NCBI RefSeq assembly: GCF_002994745.2
Contig: NC_037090.1
Coordinates: 28,750,501-28,814,500 of the forward strand
Length of the DNA stretch: 64,000 bases
Source of the DNA: Rosa chinensis
Lineage: Eukaryota; Streptophyta; Magnoliopsida; Rosales; Rosaceae
Reading direction: 5' to 3'
The notes beneath the pieces were generated by a model, which was given only the letters and a program-made list of their open reading frames with translations, did not search any database and was not told the DNA's origin. The translations under genes and the position numbers were made by a program. Below, one piece after another: positions 36,501-46,606 of the stretch (within the stretch, counting starts at the first letter, position 1; each line of letters starts with the position of its first letter).

Positions 36501-36567
36501 CACGATATGGCTTAGAACACCAATCTGCCCAATCAATCCATGACTTGTCCATTTTTTCCCTTATCAA
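33561..36567 (-). pseudogene. CACTA-2 transposase, main part (TNP2 and DUF4218)
   Basis: The minus strand opens at about 36552 with MDKSWIDWADWCSKPYRAK, the transposase-associated N-terminal domain (SRIYCPRRKCEN, HLHGNGF). After a frame change near 36050 it reads LNGWTDKSFKDLLDICNKSM, DACPNSCMLFRNE, CLICKASRW, the TNP2 core (YNLPPMMLMKQPF, IDGPKGPGDKIDVYLQPLIE, DEYACPSC), then NLDVMHIEKNVCDNV and the DUF4218 segment (PVHLVQEALIAGAVQFRWMY, PIERYLLTLKEYV). In-frame TAG codons occur at 35041-35039 and 34903-34901. Further exons include DADDHYVQRVHFDEFANWF near 33800. The gene is interrupted at 33561 by CACTA-3. It encoded the enzyme that cuts CACTA termini; this copy is dead. Confidence 0.9.
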
Positions 36568-37159
36568 TATCTATGTCAGCTAGAAATACAGTAACACAAA
36601 TAGCTAAGTATGAAAATATATACCAACTATACTAACAATAAATCTCTACATTAAATGAACAACATCACATCAAGCAGAAATAAACAAAACTAAATCTTTA
36701 ATTAGAGAACACACATGATACAATATGTATGTTAAATTAACATCTAATTAATCTAATGTGCACAGATATATGCAAAGTCATAAAACACATGCAGGATAAG
36801 GGAGCTTCATTACTTTGGAGAAGACATTGAGTAATAAAAATAATAATAAGAATTATAGAATTCCTGTCATAGATTTTATATCAGAAACCCAACATACCAA
36901 TTAAAACAAAATGCAACAGACAAAGATCAAGGGCATAACTTTCCACTACATTTACAACCAAGTATTATCATTAAAAACAATATAACAAAAAGAGGAGCCT
37001 TACTTGGAATCAAAACCAATAGATAGAGCTTCTGATAAGAGGAAGACAAATGACACAGATTGAACAACGAGATTATAATGCAAAGAACCTGTAACCAAAA
37101 ACAAAAAGAATAATTCAGGCAAAGTCATATGTATGGAAAAATCAAATCGAATTATATGA

Positions 37160-37216
<57 letters not shown>

Positions 37217-39376
37217 TGCGCGCTTTAATTATAGGCATGCATGGTAGGTTGTGTGGGGTTGTGTTAAAAGCAACTTGATCATTAAAATGTTTGATTATTT
37301 AGTAGCAGAATGACATTAAGTTGGGTAATTGCATGGGTATCTATTTCAGCTGCTGGCCAAAGTGCCAAAAATAATGTAGAGGTTCGTGAAGAAAGCAGTA
37401 TTAAGACAAAGTAGAGGCATAAAATCAAGTTGGAATATATTGGTTTAGTCTCTTCATCAAAATCAAAAACATCAAGATATACTAAAGAGTCATAACTAAG
37501 GTTTTTCTTTTAACATAGCGGAATAATGTCCAGACAAGAAAAAAATATGTTCTCAAACTTGGAATATACATAATCAGACAATCTTTAGATTAAGCATTTG
37601 ATTAACTAGTCAGATGAGTATAGCAAGCAAGTATTTCAAACCAGTCCAATTCCATCACTTTCTTCATTCCAAACTAACAAAATTGAACTAACAAGATAAT
37701 TAGATATGATGCAGTACGAGTTTGTGACTACATACAATTAGATATGAAATGAACTACTTATCAATCTCATAATTCTAGACTTTTTGTTTTCATTTTTTGA
37801 AGTTATACATGTCTTTGTTGCTACCATGGGTGAAGTTAAAAGCAATTGAGAGCTTTTATTTTGCTAAAAGATAATTAAAAATAAAACTTTTGGCTACTTG
37901 TGGTGGTGGTGTTAGCATTTAGCAGATAAGAAATGGAATCATGCACTAGCCAAATATAATGGCTTCTTGTCAAAATCTTTTGGACTCTTGTTTGCATAAA
38001 TGAAACTTTGTCATGCAGCAGTGGCTTTTGGGATTTATCATGAGGTTTTAATCAATTGTAATCAAAACTGAACAAGACAAAAGCTCAAATCTTGAGGTCT
38101 GGAGTGCAGGAACAAAACAAAAAAGTTGTAATGGACTCAAATGATATTAATTGACTAACAACTTTAATTGCTTGGGTAATCCTGATATATGCATAAGTTC
38201 CAATTTATGAATCATAAATTGACTAACAACTTGACATATTTATGGACCAACACTAACATTTCTGCAAAGCAACCAAAAAAAAATCATATCAAGAAGAATT
38301 GAGCATGCAGATATAGGAAATGAGATTCACTTACAGCAAAGACTGATTTGTTGAGGCAATGTTTCTGTGCTTCTCTCTAAACTACTCCTTATTCAAAACC
38401 AAAACAAAATGCCAGCAAATTAAATAAATTCACAACAACAACAAAAAAAAGTAAAATTTTCAAACTTAACCAATATGGATCGCTTACCTTTGAGATCAGT
38501 TCTCAAGCAGACTCGAGCAATATTTTAGTCCAAGAGTTGCAGCAACAGATGCAAAGAGAGTGATACCCTGCATGAGCAGAATATACAGGAAGTAAAGATG
38601 TGTACAGTTTCAATACAATGCTTGTCAAGCAAGTTTACCAAAAGGGAGATGTCACAACAAATAGGCATTTAAGAACAGATAATTCTCCAGCATGCATAAC
38701 CTTATCATTATCAATAGATTGATAGTCCATATTCAATAACTATTTTTTGCTCGACTGACAATTACTTTAGAATGATGTTTTTACCTTGAAATAAGTTACT
38801 TTATAGTTAAACAGAGAAGGACCACAAGGTCTGCGAGTCAGCAAATTCAATAAATAACTTATCTTTGGTGATCTGAAGTGTATAAGACGGAACCGGTTCC
38901 ACTCTCTCATCTCAAATTTTAGGGGGCACTTGCAACATGCTAATAAGATGTCACTAAACTTCTCCAAGTTCACCACTTAAACTACAACTAGGATACTAAG
39001 GAAGCCTTTATATATTCAGTAACTCTCTATTTGCTTCACCAGAACATGAAAAGAATACATTCTTTCATTTAATTTCTTTCTAAAAACATGTAAAGTTCAG
39101 AAGACCCAAGTTGTACCCTATTACAAGAGTTACCTTACTATTTCTGATATCTTTCTACTCTTAGAAAATCAAAAGGAACAGTACTTTCTTATCATAAGCA
39201 GATCAAACTCATAAAATGTGAAACTCTATCGTGAAGAACAAACTGACAATACCCAAAACCCACAAACCAAATTCTATCACCAAAACTTAAACAGTCAAAA
39301 CCTGCAAAACCAAAATTAGACCAAACCCACCAAATAGAATCAAAAACCAAGCATTACCCATCAAAATAGAGCATAC
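36568..39376. other. CACTA-2 interior without a recognised gene
   Basis: AT-rich DNA between the transposase start and the ABCI12 exon. It contains a (TA)n(TG)n microsatellite and one exon-like minus-strand stretch near 38580-38500 (GITLFASVAATLGLKYCSSL) that I cannot assign. It probably includes promoter and intron sequence of the element and of the captured ABCI12 piece. Confidence 0.6.
37160..37213. repeat. (TA)n(TG)n compound microsatellite
   Basis: About 12 TA units followed by about 15 TG units inside CACTA-2; length is likely variable. Confidence 0.95.
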
Positions 39377-39721
39377 CAATTTGACTCTGGGGTCGAGAGA
39401 ATGAAGAAAAGTGACGGGTTCCGACACGTACTGGCCAATGGGGCTAGCGGTGGCACCGAAGATCAATCTGAGAACTTTATCAGATCCCAAAGCTTGGGCG
39501 GGCAACAGGTTCGCCCACCACGGCGGTTGGCTATTATCGCTGGCGGCGGAAGCTCTAATTCGGAAGCTTGATTTAGGGTTTACAGAAATAAGGGTTTTGT
39601 TGTTGTTGTTGTTGAATGAACGAAGGGGAGTGAAGTTTGGGGTTTTGGGAGGAAGAAGAAAAATAGGAAGGAGGTGGAGCTGAACTAGCAGATGTCGACT
39701 TCGCAGATTGCTATGGTTGAC
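39377..39721 (-). pseudogene. Captured first exon of ABCI12 (chloroplast ECF-type transporter subunit)
   Basis: The minus strand reads NHSNLRSRHLLVQ, a Ser/Thr/Asn-rich transit-peptide-like region (NNNNNKTLISVNPKS, FRIRASAASDNSQ), then LGSDKVLRLIFGATASPIGQ and SEPVTFLHSLDPRVKL, ending at a clean GT donor (39376-39375). This is the N terminus of plant ABCI12, an integral-membrane, cobalt-transporter-like (CbiQ/EcfT) subunit in the plastid envelope. A Val codon stands where the usual initiator Met would precede NHSNL, although an upstream in-frame ATG exists. The following exons with the transmembrane core are not found. It lies within CACTA-2, about 400 bases from its right end, so it was acquired by a transposase-encoding element. 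Confidence 0.8.
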
Positions 39722-40116
39722 TTCGTTGTCGGGACTGGATGGAAGGATCGGGAAATAGCAGATGGAGGGAACAGGAACAAGAACAATGTTCATGAACCCA
39801 AAGTTTTTGCTGACATATTTAATTTTGGCACCTATATTCACCCAAAAGTCAAAAAAAACAAAAAAACCAAAAAAAATGTATAAAAGGAAAATACACGACG
39901 GCACATTCTACCGTAGTTAAAAGTAGAGAAATTTAGCGACGGAAAAAATATGCCATAGCAATTCAAGGTACATTTATGCGACGGCGACGCCTTGCCGTGG
40001 CAAATAATTTTTCTCTTTGCGACGCGGCATTTGCCGTAGCAAATTTTTGATCAATGGCGACGGCATTCTAACGCCGACGCTAACTGGTGAAGCTAATTGA
40101 ATTCCTTTTTGTAGTG

Positions 40117-40985
40117 TGAGCTTAAGTACTTCTTAGGAATTGAGGTAGCCAGGGGGAGAGAAGGAATCTATTTGTGCCAGAGGAAGTATGTTCTTGACTT
40201 GCTGACAGAGACAGGTTTGTTGGATTGCAAGCCTATTGAAACTCCCATTGAGCATAACCATTGTTTAGCTGAGTATCCAGATCAGGTACCTACTGATCGA
40301 GCTCGCTATCAGCGGTTAGTTGGGCGCTTGATTTATTTGGCTCATACTAGACCAGATGTTGCATATGCAGTGAGTGTGGTGAGTCAGTTTATGCATAATC
40401 CGAGTGAGAGTCACATGGATGCTGTTATGCGAATTCTGAAGTACTTGAAGTCAGCTCTAGTTAGGAAGGGGAGTATTGTTTTCTAAATACAACAACATTC
40501 TTGAGGTTTGTGGCTTCACAGATGCAGATTGGGCTGGAAATATCACAGACAGGAGGCCGACATCAGGTTACTTTACCTTTGTGGGAGGTAATTTGGTTAC
40601 ATGGAAGAGTAAGAAGCAGAAAGTTGTTGCACGTTCTAGTGCTGAGGCCAAGTATAGAGGTATGGCTCATGGAGTGTGTGAATTGTTGTGGCTGAGAAAT
40701 CTGTTACGTGATTTGGGTTTCAAACTCAAAAATACCATGCAGTTGTATTGTGACAACAAGGCAGCTATTGACATATCACAGAATCCAGTACAACATGATC
40801 GTACTAAGCATGTGGAGGTGGATCGTCACTTTATAAAGGAGAAGCTAGATGCCAAAATTATTAGCTTTCCTTTTGTTCCAACTGAAGAGCAACTTGCAGA
40901 TGTACTTACCAAAGGAGTTTCCAGGAAGGCATTTTATGACTCACTAAGCAAGTTGGGCATGGTTGATGTATATGCGCCAACTTGA
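40117..40985 (+). pseudogene. Copia-1 RT end and RNase H
   Basis: Resumes the RT after CACTA-2 with LKYFLGIEVARGREGIYL, then KYVLDLLTETGLLDCKPIET, the copia RT tail (RLVGRLIYLAHTRPDVAYAV). After a frameshift near 40460 comes the RNase H (GFTDADWAGNITDRRPTSGY, SSAEAKYRGMAHGVCELLWL, QLYCDNKAAIDIS, VEVDRHFIKEKL), ending KLGMVDVYAPT at 40985. The wording is close to Copia-2 (KLGMIDIYAPT), so the two elements are from related families. Confidence 0.93.
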
Positions 40986-40992
40986 GGGGGAG
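40982..40992 (+). other. Copia-1 polypurine tract
   Basis: TTGAGGGGGAG abuts the 3' LTR and overlaps the pol stop codon, the normal copia arrangement. Confidence 0.9.
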
Positions 40993-41188
40993 TGTTAGTG
41001 TGAGTCATCGTTCCCTATTAGGAATAGACTACAAGGGAATATATTGTTGTAACTACTTACCTTATATACGTTATGTAGTACAGTAGTACACAATAGTTGT
41101 AGTACGATTGTAACCTGTTTATATACACCACAGAATGGGTGTAATAATATATTAAAAATTTATTCTCTCAACCTTGTTCTATTTGACT
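40993..41188 (+). repeat. Copia-1 3' LTR
   Basis: 196 bp, two differences from the 5' LTR, ending TTTGACT before the CTACA duplication at 41189-41193. Confidence 0.97.
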
Positions 41189-41193
41189 CTACA

Positions 41194-41767
41194 CTCCTAC
41201 GATACAACTTTTTTTTTTTTTTTCAACAAATTATTTCCTTTTACTTAGAGTTACATCCGAGCTTGTAAGAAAGGAATTGATCATGGCACAACCGTGTAAA
41301 CAAAGCACATCTATTTAGCTCAAAATGTAATCGATTTCGACTCATTGGGAAGAGTGCATCTTATTCAGTTATTTGTGAACGGTAAACTGTTGCTGCCTAC
41401 TATTTCATTACCGAACTGAAGTAGGTGGGACAACGTAGTTCTTCCCTGGAGTGAGGAGCAACAAGATAAATGATAAAAGAGAGAAGAAACACAGCAGGAA
41501 GAATTCCTCTTATTGTTTCTTCAATTACTACTTCAACCACGTTCCTTTCTCAACATATACAAAAGAGGATCCGGATCCAAAGACTTTGACGTAAACACAG
41601 CAACTGACTTGGAAAATTTGGTCAAACTTACCGGAAATGGGAAGTTGTACTTGCAAGACCTTAATTAGTTAATTAGATGATCCCATAAGCTAATCCACAG
41701 GCATTTTGTTTTTCAATATCTAACAATTAACTCAGGACATTCATAAATAGAGGAAACAAGAATGACA
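41194..41767. other. Unassigned DNA right of Copia-1
   Basis: This should be the upstream continuation of the LRK10-like kinase locus interrupted by Copia-1, but no extracellular-domain exon is recognisable on the minus strand. A poly-T run lies at about 41210-41223. Confidence 0.5.
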
Positions 41768-42027
41768 ATAGTGAAGAACAGATTGGGCATTATTTTATTT
41801 TTTTATGTGTCAAATTACTTTTTAATTATAGACCTTCAATACTATAATTCTATATATGAATGAAAAGACCATTTTACCCTTGTTATTTTACTCACATGAG
41901 TCTTACATAGGCTTTTTTAACAGAATAATGGACGGAAGTACTATAAGGGCTAACGGAGGAATAGTGCAGGTACCACTAGACTCTCTAAAAATTTATAAGT
42001 ATCAAAAAGTGCATTTCGTGATACCAT
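41768..42027 (-). mobile_element. Partial copy of a Mutator-like MITE
   Basis: It matches the inverted first half of the MITE at 60620-61312: AATAATGGACGGA, CTATAAGGGCTAACGGAGG, AGGTACCACTAGACTCTCTA, AAAGTGCATTTCGTGATA. It lacks the terminal GGGTAAAATC on either side, so it is a truncated or eroded copy. It lies just upstream of the PATRONUS-like 5'UTR and may overlap its promoter. Confidence 0.75.
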
Positions 42028-42049
42028 AAAAGAGTGACTGAATAAGTTA

Positions 42050-43660
42050 CCGTTGGAACCCCTTTCAGTTTGTACATAGACGAAGGATAAGAGAAGAAAA
42101 CTGAGAAAATTCAAGAGCGTCCAGAATTCATCGCCAACTTCGATCCTAATTTGGCGTAAGTTTTCCCATGATTCTTTTAGGGTTTTGTCTTGAATTTGTG
42201 ATCGTTCTTTTTACTCCACGGAACTATGTGATGCAGGGGCGGTTCCAGGAATTAAACCTTGGTGGGGCTTGAATTTCTTAACAAATGAAAAAAAAAAATG
42301 GCTCTGCACATCAGCAACATCCATGAACTCCATTCAAGTTTACACACAAATTCAGCAAACCTAACCCAGAAATCAAATTCACGTTTACACACACAAAAAT
42401 TTAACAAACCCACAAATTCACGTTTACACAATTTCAGATACCAAAAAACAACCCAGTACCCAGAAGGTCAGAAATCTAGCTAATTAGCTTTAACAATTTC
42501 AATTTGGGTTTTATGAATTGGTTATCAGAATACCTATTTAACATCAGTGATTAGGTATTTCGGTGGACTCACTGATCAAGCCATCAAGGGCCAAAGACAG
42601 AGCCAGAGGAGGAGGAGAATAAGAGAAGAGACCTGAAGCAATAGTCGGTAGAGTCACTGATCAAGCCATCAACGCATGCATCAAGGGCCGAAGACGGAGA
42701 GGAGGAGAAGAAGAAAAGAAGAAACCTGGAGCTTTAGTTTACTGCTGGAGCCTGGAAGCTTGGATCTCGGAGTCGAAGAAGACAAGAAGAATCGGTGGTG
42801 GGGCTTGAGAAAAGGAAAGAGACTTCCAAAAAAAAAAAAAACATAGATATATAGACTTTTTACTTTTTTTCCGGCCCAAAAATCTCGGTAGGGCTTGAGC
42901 CCAACCGAAACATGGCTAGATCCGCCCCTGATGTGATGGGCTTGAATTTTTTTTTTGAGAAAATTTGAGGAATTGGAAGATGAATTTGGTTTGCGTTAGG
43001 GTTAGGGTTTAATGACATGGGAAATTGGAATCTTAGTCCAGTCAGTGGGTCTAATAGAAATGGGTTTTCTTAAAAGAACATCAAGACTCGGATGGTTTCC
43101 ATTTGTGGTTCTGAATTGGGTTTGAAATTATGATTCTGATCATGAACCCTGATCGAACAGGGATGAAGAATGATGGGTATGATTTACATATTGGTGATAC
43201 AGAATGTTGTTATGTAGAAATTTTATGGCTTTAGGCTTGTTGGCCTTAAAATAATGAAGAATTTGGTCTATGTTATATTCTGAAATGTTGCAATTTATGT
43301 TCAGCTTTATGGAATCAAACCGATAACTATGAACTTATAGGAAAAGTTAGAATTTTGGCCTCTAAAATAATTTCAATATTGGACCTTGGATTTGCCCTTC
43401 TTCAACTTTTTTGGCTTGAGTTTTCAGGTTTGTTAATTTGAACTGGTTCCTATGTTTTTACTGGAAATGTGTTGCATATAAGGGGTTCAGTTAGTTTTAG
43501 AGTAGTGAATGTCTATTATCTTATTGTATTCAAACAAAATGGGCGAGAAATAGGTCAAAGCAAAGTGTTTGTGCATTATATTGCATGGTTTAATGTTGTT
43601 CTTTCAATTGTTTATACAGATAACTGAAAGAACAGATTGAATTGGCTAAACAAAGCACAA
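42050..43660 (+). other. 5' leader and leader intron of the PATRONUS-like gene
   Basis: A leader exon (about 42050-42158) ends TTTGGC before GTAAGTTTTC, and TTGTTTATACAG at 43609-43620 is a good acceptor 40 bases before the coding ATG. A long 5'UTR intron of about 1.46 kb is inferred; a hAT element accounts for nearly half of it. The transcription start is not determined. Confidence 0.5.
42234..42930. mobile_element. hAT-type non-autonomous element in the 5'UTR intron
   Basis: 697 bp with imperfect inverted ends CAGGGGCGGTTCCAG and CTAGATCCGCCCCTG and a perfect 8-bp duplication ATGTGATG (42226-42233, 42931-42938). CAGGGGCGGATC ends with 8-bp TSDs are typical of plant hAT MITEs. Inside, a roughly 65-base segment (TCACTGATCAAGCCATCAA) is duplicated. 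No transposase. Confidence 0.93.
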
Positions 43661-44534
43661 ATGGCATCAACAATTGGTCGTTTGTTTCAAGATCAGAATC
43701 TCAGTGTTCACTCTAATGGTACTTATCAATTTATGGCTATGTCTTTCCTTAAAATATAAACTTCTTGTCTGGATATTTTGGTCTAACTTATATAATATCT
43801 ACAATAGGAAATTCTGCTGTAGGAAAGGGTGGTGCAAAAACACAGAAGAAAGCTGGGTTTGGTGGAAGGAAACCTCTAGGAGATGTATCGAACGCTGGGA
43901 AGCCTGATTGTTCCAAGGTGTCGAAAAAGCCTGCTCTTACCAATGTTTCTGAAATCATTGCTGATGCAAGCAACAAGAAAGGCCTTTCTAAAGCCTCGGA
44001 TAAAGTGCAGACTCGTGGCAGTCGGAAGGCACTATCTGATGTGTCTAACACAGTCAAGCCACCTGTGCATAAGAAGTCAAGTGTTGCGGCACAACCACCT
44101 TGTGGTTTTGAGGAGGAAGGTTTCCTGCATGACCATCAACAGTGCATCAAATCTATGAGAAAGGCTAATCACATGGATCAAATGGATTTTTTTATGATGA
44201 TACAAGGATGAGATTCATCCAAGAAGCTTCTGTCTCCATGTGCAGTTTCTCAGTTTCGTAAAGTTGAGGTAAGTTTGCAATCCCTTTTTTTTTCATTTCC
44301 AGCACTTGCTTTGTCAGTATGGATCTTTCTAAACAATGCTGTTTTGTCATCATTTTTTTTTTTTGTGTGTTTCAGCTGGATAGTCCCATGATGTACTTGG
44401 ATTTGAAAGAGATGCCTGAGCTGTCTATCAAGCTTGACTCTTCACCTCATTGCAAGTCTCCACTATCACCAAATCATACCAAGTCCACTTGGGTTTGGGA
44501 TGATTGTGATTTCCAGGTGATGGAAACACCTTAG
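43661..44534 (+). CDS. PATRONUS-like securin gene with an in-frame TGA
   Basis: Exon 43661-43718 (MASTIGRLFQDQNLSVHSN) joins 43808-44268 and 44376-44534 at GT-AG introns in matching phase. The second exon has two destruction-box-like motifs in tandem context (GRKPLGDVSN, SRKALSDVSN) and then EEEGFLHDHQQCIKSM, the FLHDHxxCI motif of plant PATRONUS proteins. These are anaphase-promoting-complex substrates that protect centromeric cohesion and act as plant securins. The third exon ends SPLSPNHTKSTWVWDDCDFQ, resembling the PATRONUS C terminus. At 44209-44211 a TGA interrupts the frame, after which the same frame continues DSSKKLLSPCAVSQF to the splice site. The coding potential on both sides argues for a recent nonsense mutation or a sequencing error; a truncated protein of about 154 residues would keep the D-boxes but lose the C terminus. 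The last exon may splice again at 44516. Confidence 0.75.
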
Positions 44535-44860
44535 TTTCCAAGGCACTGATTCCCCTGTAACTTTCAAACTGTGTACTATGTGATGCACCATTAATCCACT
44601 TGAAATTGATGTAGCCAGTCATTCCAGAGGATTTGGTTTTTGTTAGTCTGTTTCTAGTTTTTCTTTATCCTCTGTAAATATCATTTCTTATGTTTTCGCC
44701 ACATTAATGACACCCTCATTGTGGATTGATATATGGATGATCTGACTTTTGGTGATGAGTATAAGAGTGAATGTGATGTGAATTACCTGTCATACTTGTT
44801 TTTATCATGCCTTGAGTGGTTTTTAACTCCTTGCATAATATATGAAAAGAGTAAGATTAC

Positions 44861-44984
44861 AACTTGCAGAAACAGTCAACTCCTTTTCTTTCATCAGACC
44901 CCTGGAAATCTGATAGTCATTTAACTTGCAGAAACTGTTAACTCCTTTTCTTTCTTCAGACCCCCGGAAACCTGATGGTCTTTG
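44861..44984. repeat. 62-bp tandem duplication
   Basis: Copies at 44861-44922 and 44923-44984 share AACTTGCAGAAAC, ACTCCTTTTCTTTC and CAGACCCC, with a few substitutions. It lies in the 3' flank of the PATRONUS-like gene. Confidence 0.9.
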
Positions 44985-45090
44985 CTAGGTGACAACGAGG
45001 TCAAATCTAGCTAATAGGTGAACTAGACCCAATCACTTTCATTACTCAAGCCTTCAGTACCGAACAAGCTTACAGATCACTTCCTTCAGT

Positions 45091-45310
45091 AATTTTGTCA
45101 TCTTCTTTAGGCAACAAAACAAGTAATAGCAATCCTTTGGAAAATTTTGAGGAGCAAGTGCCAGGCAACTGATGGATGGCCAATAGTAATGAGAACTTCT
45201 AATTTTGTCATCTTCTTTAGCAGCAAAACAAGTAATAGCAAACTTTCGGAAAATTTTGAGGAGTGAGTACCAGGCAACTGATGGATAGCTAATAGTAATG
45301 AGTAACTTCT
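45091..45310. repeat. 110-bp tandem duplication
   Basis: Copies at 45091-45200 and 45201-45310 both begin AATTTTGTCATCTTCTTTAG and end AACTTCT, with about ten differences. No coding role is seen. Confidence 0.9.
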
Positions 45311-45961
45311 AATTGTTCCTAGGACGAGTTGCAATTTTGTAGAGTTCACCCTTAGCATTGGAATTGGTCGATGTTGTCATTTTGCTAACTAAGAGCATTC
45401 TTTACATACGGATGGGGTTTCATCCATAGGCATAAATCAAACTAACAAGAACATACCAAAGGAACCAAATTGAATAAACCTTCTAAGCTGCAGAGAGAGC
45501 AAGCACATACCAAATAGGCTGCCAAAAACACAAAGAAACCAAAGACAGACAAGCAAAAACAAGTTATCCAGAATGAAAAGGCAGAAACAGCTGCAGCCTC
45601 CAGAAATTAATCTATAACGGGGCAGACTTTTTTTGGTTACACCAGTACATGACTAATCAGCATGACAAATATTTTCCTCCCATCTAACTTACAATGCGAA
45701 AGTGTAATTAAGTTCTCAAAATGCGGCTAACACCTGACTACTCATTTGACAAGTAATTCTATGAATTCCATCGATCCTCAAAGGATCTTTTATTTTTTGG
45801 TCAATATCTTCAAAGTTGCACAAAGTTGCTCAAACTCAATAAATGATTCTCTTGCAACATTGGCACAGCCATCATCCATAAATCCGCTCGTACATCATCC
45901 TGACAATGATGTCTTTAAAATTGCACGATAGATAAAATGGTATGGAAATGAGATAAAACCT
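45311..45961. other. Non-coding DNA left of CACTA-4
   Basis: AT-rich. A minus-strand stretch near 45885-45800 (CANVARESFIEFEQLCATLK) looks exon-like but I cannot name it; its continuation would lie beyond CACTA-4 at 51801. Confidence 0.4.
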
Positions 45962-46519
45962 CACTATGCCAATAACCTCATCAGACGACAGAGCTTAGAC
46001 GACAGACAGGTTGGTTTCTGTCGTCTGATATGATTTAACGACAGACAATGTAAAAACTGTCGTCTGAATATAGCAACATACCATGGTAAGTTAGTTTTGA
46101 GAATTAAGTTTATTTTCAAACAACAGTTATTTGTCGTCTCGTCAAATGAGATAAATTGATTTTGTTTTGGGTCGTAGCTTCTTTTTTTTGTTTGTATTCA
46201 GACAACATATATCTGTCGTCTTGTCAAAGGAGTAAATTAGCTTTGGATTTTGTTGGAACTATTTTTTTTGGCACAACATGAAGGAATTTAGTTCCAAACT
46301 TTTAATGATTTCTCTCTCCCCGACAAATTTATCAAACCAAAAAGAATGGTTTCGCGCTGCACATTTTTCAGATTCCCTCCTCACCCAATTTTCAGATTCC
46401 CTCCTCACCCATATCAAACTCCCTCTTAGCTTGCTTATTACAACAGAACAAAAAAAACAGATTGGTTTCCTCTCCTTTAACCCAAGCCCACTCAGATCTC
46501 GCCTCCTAATCTCACAGCT

Positions 46520-46606
46520 ATGTCTAAAGCTCGTGTCTCCGTCAACATCAATGTCCTCCACCGCAAGGATTTTTGGGACTACCGAGTCCTTCATCATCCT
46601 ATGGGG
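46520..46606 (+). pseudogene. Captured first exon of casein kinase 2 alpha
   Basis: ATG 46520 opens 29 codons (MSKARVSVNINVLHRKDFWD, then YRVLHHPMG) ending at GTAAGT. Length, splice position and the pattern MSKARVYxDVNVxRPKxYWDY of plant CK2 catalytic subunits all match. Substitutions at conserved positions suggest relaxed selection. The kinase lobes are not present downstream. Confidence 0.8.

Larger units (their letters stand above)
23671..40116 (-). mobile_element. CACTA-2: transposase-encoding CACTA element inserted in Copia-1 RT
   Basis: The ends are CACTACAAAAAAGAATTCA and the inverse TGAATTCC-type TTTTTGTAGTG, with TGA duplicated at 23668-23670 and 40117-40119. Subterminal regions carry repeats of GCGACGGC / GACGGCAAA. 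On the minus strand it encodes a TNP2-type transposase (36567 to 27351) and a Transposase_24-type second protein (27083 to about 25277), the usual CACTA pair, so it descends from an autonomous element. CACTA-3 splits the transposase gene; without it CACTA-2 is 10,697 bp. Near its right end it also carries a first exon of ABCI12. Confidence 0.96.
1054..41188 (+). mobile_element. Copia-1: Ty1/copia retrotransposon carrying five nested insertions
   Basis: Two 196-bp LTRs (1054-1249 and 40993-41188) differ at two positions and are flanked by a perfect CTACA duplication (1049-1053, 41189-41193). A tRNA-Met-type primer site follows the left LTR and a GA-rich polypurine tract precedes the right one. 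Between them, in order, are gag, protease, integrase, reverse transcriptase and RNase H, which is the copia order. The 40-kb span is caused by insertions: a solo LTR (1769-4362), a gypsy element (4841-20464) holding CACTA-1, and CACTA-2 (23671-40116) holding CACTA-3. Removing them and their TSD copies leaves 5458 bp, normal for the superfamily. The coding region has several stops and frameshifts, so this copy is dead. The LTR ends are TG...CT rather than TG...CA. Confidence 0.97.
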
